Origin: Acidobacteriota bacterium
Lineage (GTDB): Bacteria; Acidobacteriota; Blastocatellia; Pyrinomonadales; Pyrinomonadaceae
DNA: 32,094 bases
Reading direction: 5' to 3'
Assembly (NCBI GenBank): GCA_018269075.1
Contig: JAFDVJ010000041.1
Coordinates: forward strand, 40,599 to 72,692
Shown: piece by piece, positions 30,807-32,094 of the stretch
Position numbering within the stretch: the stretch's first letter is position 1
Layout of the letters: each line of letters starts with the position of its first letter
Notes under the pieces: generated by a model
What the model saw: the letters and a program-made list of their open reading frames with translations, nothing else
What the model was told of the DNA's origin: nothing
The model's database searches: none
Position numbers and translations under genes: made by a program

Positions 30807-31913
30807 TTACTCCTTCCACAGCGCGACGCGCTTTTCGTAGGCTTCGCGCACGAGCGCGACGTCTTCGAGAAATCTCGACAATTCGTTCATCCGGAGCGCC
30901 TGCGGGCCGTCGACGAGCGCTTTCGACGGGTCGGGATGAAAATCGACGAGGATCATATTCGCGCCGGCGACGATCGCCTGCGCCGTCACGTGCATGATGT
31001 CGAGAATGTTGTCGGACGAACGGCCGCGGCCGCCGACCGAGTGCGACGGGTCGCCGCAGACCGGCATTCTCGTCAGCCGTTTGACGACCGGAATATGCGC
31101 GAAATCGACCATATTGCGGTGCGGGTCGCCGATGTTGGTCTTCATCCCGCGCAAGGCGAAGATCACTTTCTGGTTGCCCTCGCTCGCGAGATATTCGGCG
31201 GCGTGGAGCGATTCGTCCAAGGTTATGCCGAAGCCGCGCTTTAAAAGCACCGGAAATTCCTGCTGGCGGCCGACCGATTTCAAAAGCTCGAAGTTCTGCG
31301 TGTTGCGCGTCCCGATCTGGAGCATCACGCCGGTCGAATCGCCGGTCTGTTTCAGCGCTTCGCGAATCTCGTCGATGTGCGATTCGTGCGTGATCTCCAT
31401 CGCGATCACGCGGATTCCGTACTTGCCGGCGAGCTCGAACACGTAGGGCAGGCAGTTTTTGCCGTGGCCCTGAAAAGAATACGGGCTCGTCCGCGGTTTA
31501 TACGCGCCCATCCGCGTGCAGACCTGACCGTGCTCTTGAAGCGCCTTCATCATCGCCTCGACCGATTCGGGCGAGTCGACCGCGCAGAGACCGGCGAAGA
31601 CGTTCAGGTTGTCCTGCGAGAACTCGACGCCGTTGTAATGAAAGAAGTTCGGCCGGCTGTCGTCCTTATGACGCCCCAAAACGCGGTATTCCTCGGACAC
31701 GCGGACCGCGTGCTCGACGCCCGGAAAGCTCCGCATCTCGTCGAGCGAAAGCGCGGCCGTGTTGCCGATCAGATAGACCTCGGTCAGAATCTGCTCCGCG
31801 CCGTGAACGCGATGCACGCGCATCTCGATGTTCTGAAAGTTTTTTAAATGTTCCGCGATCCGCTGAAACTCACGGCTTTCAGCATCGATGTTCGGTTTAA
31901 GAATTAAGATCAT
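30807..31913 (-). CDS. aroF: 3-deoxy-7-phosphoheptulonate (DAHP) synthase, Thermotoga-like type
   Basis: The protein has 368 residues. It condenses phosphoenolpyruvate and erythrose 4-phosphate, the first step of aromatic amino-acid synthesis. The N-terminal 75 residues form a ferredoxin-like regulatory domain as in the Thermotoga enzyme (type I-beta). The barrel has FAGLCAVDSPES (C110, metal ligand), RMGAYKPRTSPYSFQG (134-149), LKRGFG, CGDPSHSVGG and DFHPDPSKALVDG. Start at the ATG at 31913; the longer frame to 31964 has no support. The nearby ppc also consumes phosphoenolpyruvate, but no regulatory link is visible. It is likely the first gene of a pair with ilvD. Confidence 0.93.
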   Translation of the reverse strand: MILILKPNIDAESREFQRIAEHLKNFQNIEMRVHRVHGAEQILTEVYLIGNTAALSLDEMRSFPGVEHAVRVSEEYRVLGRHKDDSRPNFFHYNGVEFSQDNLNVFAGLCAVDSPESVEAMMKALQEHGQVCTRMGAYKPRTSPYSFQGHGKNCLPYVFELAGKYGIRVIAMEITHESHIDEIREALKQTGDSTGVMLQIGTRNTQNFELLKSVGRQQEFPVLLKRGFGITLDESLHAAEYLASEGNQKVIFALRGMKTNIGDPHRNMVDFAHIPVVKRLTRMPVCGDPSHSVGGRGRSSDNILDIMHVTAQAIVAGANMILVDFHPDPSKALVDGPQALRMNELSRFLEDVALVREAYEKRVALWKE

Positions 31914-32018
31914 TTCGTTTGAATAAAAAATCAGGCAGTAAACCAAAAGAAAGGCTCTGATCAATTGCCACTAGCTTATGGTCTTTGATAATTAAATCCG
32001 ACAAATAATCCGCATTCA

Positions 32019-32065
32019 GCCCGTGAAACGGGCGACAGCATAAAGCCCCGTGCGTCAGCGCGGGG
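32019..32065. repeat. REP-like hairpin pair upstream of the DAHP synthase gene
   Basis: The first hairpin GCCCGT-GAA-ACGGGC (32019-32033) is followed by GACAGC and a second stem CCCCG/CGGGG (32046-32050 with 32061-32065). The GGCGACAGC...TAAA...CAGCGCGG order recalls the REP-like elements at 8567-8826, so this may be a distant third branch. The window ends soon after. Confidence 0.6.
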
Positions 32066-32094
32066 AACGAGCGCGGAACATTTCTCCGAGCTCT

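Overview
The window is a GC-rich, densely packed bacterial chromosomal segment. It carries 21 complete protein genes plus the 3' end of a 22nd. No tRNA, rRNA, CRISPR array, transposase or phage module is visible. Housekeeping genes (ppc, ilvD, a DAHP synthase, clpS, a sugar dehydrogenase) are mixed with envelope and regulatory genes. An Acidobacteriota member, probably of the Blastocatellia/Pyrinomonadales type, is my best guess. It rests on the VWFA-related secreted protein, the small Gly-zipper secreted proteins and the style of the intergenic repeats; it is inference, not proof.

Layout. 1-863: tail of a bacterial alpha-2-macroglobulin gene, then a striking array of nested palindromes and 43-bp tandem repeats. 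864-6840: minus-strand genes for an M19 dipeptidase, a Gfo/Idh/MocA oxidoreductase, a PilZ protein, a lipoprotein with a pilin-like tail, ClpS and a glucose 1-dehydrogenase-like enzyme. 6964-11635: minus-strand VWA protein and GH63-type glucosidase. 11841-14927: a divergent plus-strand TPR/GAF-like/AAA+/Fis sigma-54 activator. 14928-15652: gene-free, filled by a 21-bp periodic array and a palindrome. 15653-19308: an O-antigen ligase-like protein with a PDZ-like insert, an alpha/beta hydrolase and two paralogous four-helix membrane proteins. 19537-20584: two paralogous small secreted Gly-zipper proteins, the second behind a good sigma-54 promoter. 20777-24452: minus-strand TPR membrane protein, a muramidase-like protein and a MoxR/BchI-like AAA+ ATPase. 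24706-28884: an SDR epimerase, a cupin and PEP carboxylase. 29095-31913: ilvD and a DAHP synthase, possibly cotranscribed.

The most unusual property is the intergenic DNA. At least six palindromic or short-tandem repeat families occupy it: 7-mer arrays of two types, 8-mer arrays, REP-like hairpins with compensatory changes, long palindromes that fill the gap between convergent stop codons, the 43-bp hairpin array and the 21-bp array. Several families lie at, or even supply, stop codons, and six of the seven TCCGAAA-type array sites I found abut a stop codon with the same orientation relative to the gene. I see no defence or biosynthetic island. If something undescribed is present, it is most likely in these repeat systems.
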